Source: Thermoanaerobaculaceae bacterium (lineage in GTDB: Bacteria; Acidobacteriota; Thermoanaerobaculia; Thermoanaerobaculales; Thermoanaerobaculaceae). Taken from it: a stretch of DNA of 5,234 nt. The stretch lies in the NCBI GenBank assembly GCA_022865555.1, contig JALHTD010000394.1, positions 1 to 5,234 of the forward strand. Reading direction: 5' to 3'. The notes beneath the pieces were generated by a model that searched no databases, was not told where the DNA came from, and was given only the letters and a program-made list of their open reading frames with translations. The position numbers and the translations under genes were made by a program. This document shows positions 4,924 through 5,234 of this stretch, piece by piece (the first letter of the stretch is position 1; each line of letters starts with the position of its first letter).

Positions 4924-5234
4924 CTACGCCTTGGGCTTCGCGCCGGGCGGGGTCTTCTGCGCCTCACCGCCCGGCTGCGGTGCAGCTGGGAGCGAGTCGA
5001 GGCGCTGCTCCGCCCGCTCGATGAGGTACTCGATGGCAGGCTTCATCTGCGGCGGCGCCTTGCCCGCCATCGTCCTCAAATCCGTGAGGATCTCCTCGAG
5101 TTCGCCCTTGTCCGTAACCTGCTCGATCTCGGCGAGCTGCTGTTTGACCATCGCCTTCACCTGGGAAGGCAACGCCGCCAGCTTGGGGTCCTCGGGCGCA
5201 CTGCCCGCCTTGCGGACGTACACGGCCACGTTGC
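4924..5234 (-). CDS. C-terminal tail of an upstream protein, probably the catalytic M16 peptidase (partial)
   Basis: An open frame enters from the right edge and ends at TAG 4926-4924. At least 103 residues are visible, starting NVAVYVRKAGSAPEDPKLA. The first in-frame GTG is at 5229, but the frame continues upstream to the window edge and no Shine-Dalgarno can be assessed, so this is best read as the end of a longer gene. The visible part is soluble and helical: a charged stretch with QVKAMVKQQLAEIEQVTDKG, then APPQMKPAIEYLIERAEQRL, then a Pro/Gly/Lys tail. The opening NVAVYVRK resembles the strand that closes the last M16 domain, and helical tails of this kind follow M16 domains in related bacteria as far as I recall. 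With the next gene lacking HxxEH, a catalytic M16 partner here is the expected arrangement. The identity is an inference from context and a short resemblance. Confidence 0.55.
   Translation of the reverse strand, partial: NVAVYVRKAGSAPEDPKLAALPSQVKAMVKQQLAEIEQVTDKGELEEILTDLRTMAGKAPPQMKPAIEYLIERAEQRLDSLPAAPQPGGEAQKTPPGAKPKA

Noticed and set aside
1..5234. Mobile element, CRISPR, tRNA/rRNA or defence system
   Set aside because: No transposase, integrase, spaced direct repeats, tRNA-like cloverleaf or rRNA signature was seen; composition is uniform across the window.

Overview
This is a 5.2 kb piece of a GC-rich chromosome carrying conserved housekeeping and envelope genes. It has no sign of a mobile element, CRISPR array, RNA gene or phage. 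The organism is an unidentified high-GC Gram-negative bacterium: an OmpH/Skp-type periplasmic chaperone, exported M16 proteins with signal peptides, and a DNA polymerase III chi subunit point to a cell with an outer membrane. The wording of the TPR-protein and M16 sequences resembles Acidobacteria or former Deltaproteobacteria, but this is an impression, not a placement.

Layout, left to right. (1) Minus strand, 1-835: an ompH/skp-like gene followed after 22 bp by the start of a membrane-anchored YfgM-like/TPR protein that runs off the left edge. (2) 836-916: an 81-bp divergent intergenic region with two outward-facing TAGAAT -10-like hexamers, which form the arms of a 7-bp inverted repeat. 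(3) Plus strand, 917-2889: a zinc-dependent alcohol dehydrogenase whose TGA overlaps the ATG of a PflX-like (COG1313) radical SAM protein, so the two are probably translationally coupled. (4) Convergent junction at 2890-2904, only 15 bp long. (5) Minus strand, 2905-5234: a tri-cistron entering from the right edge. Its genes, in transcription order, are the C-terminal tail of a protein that is probably a catalytic M16 peptidase, a second M16-family protein that lacks the zinc site, and holC.

Functionally there are three themes. The minus-strand genes at both ends concern envelope protein handling (periplasmic chaperone, inner-membrane TPR anchor, heterodimeric periplasmic protease). The central pair is a redox/radical enzyme couple with unknown substrates. 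HolC is a replication protein that appears to share a transcript with the protease genes.

I did not find a clearly new biological system. The items most worth a second look are the zinc-site-less M16 subunit and its inferred partner, the ADH-radical SAM coupling together with a substituted conserved histidine in the radical SAM protein, the symmetric divergent promoter region, and a G-quadruplex-type motif just upstream of holC. No gene-free stretch exceeds 300 bases.
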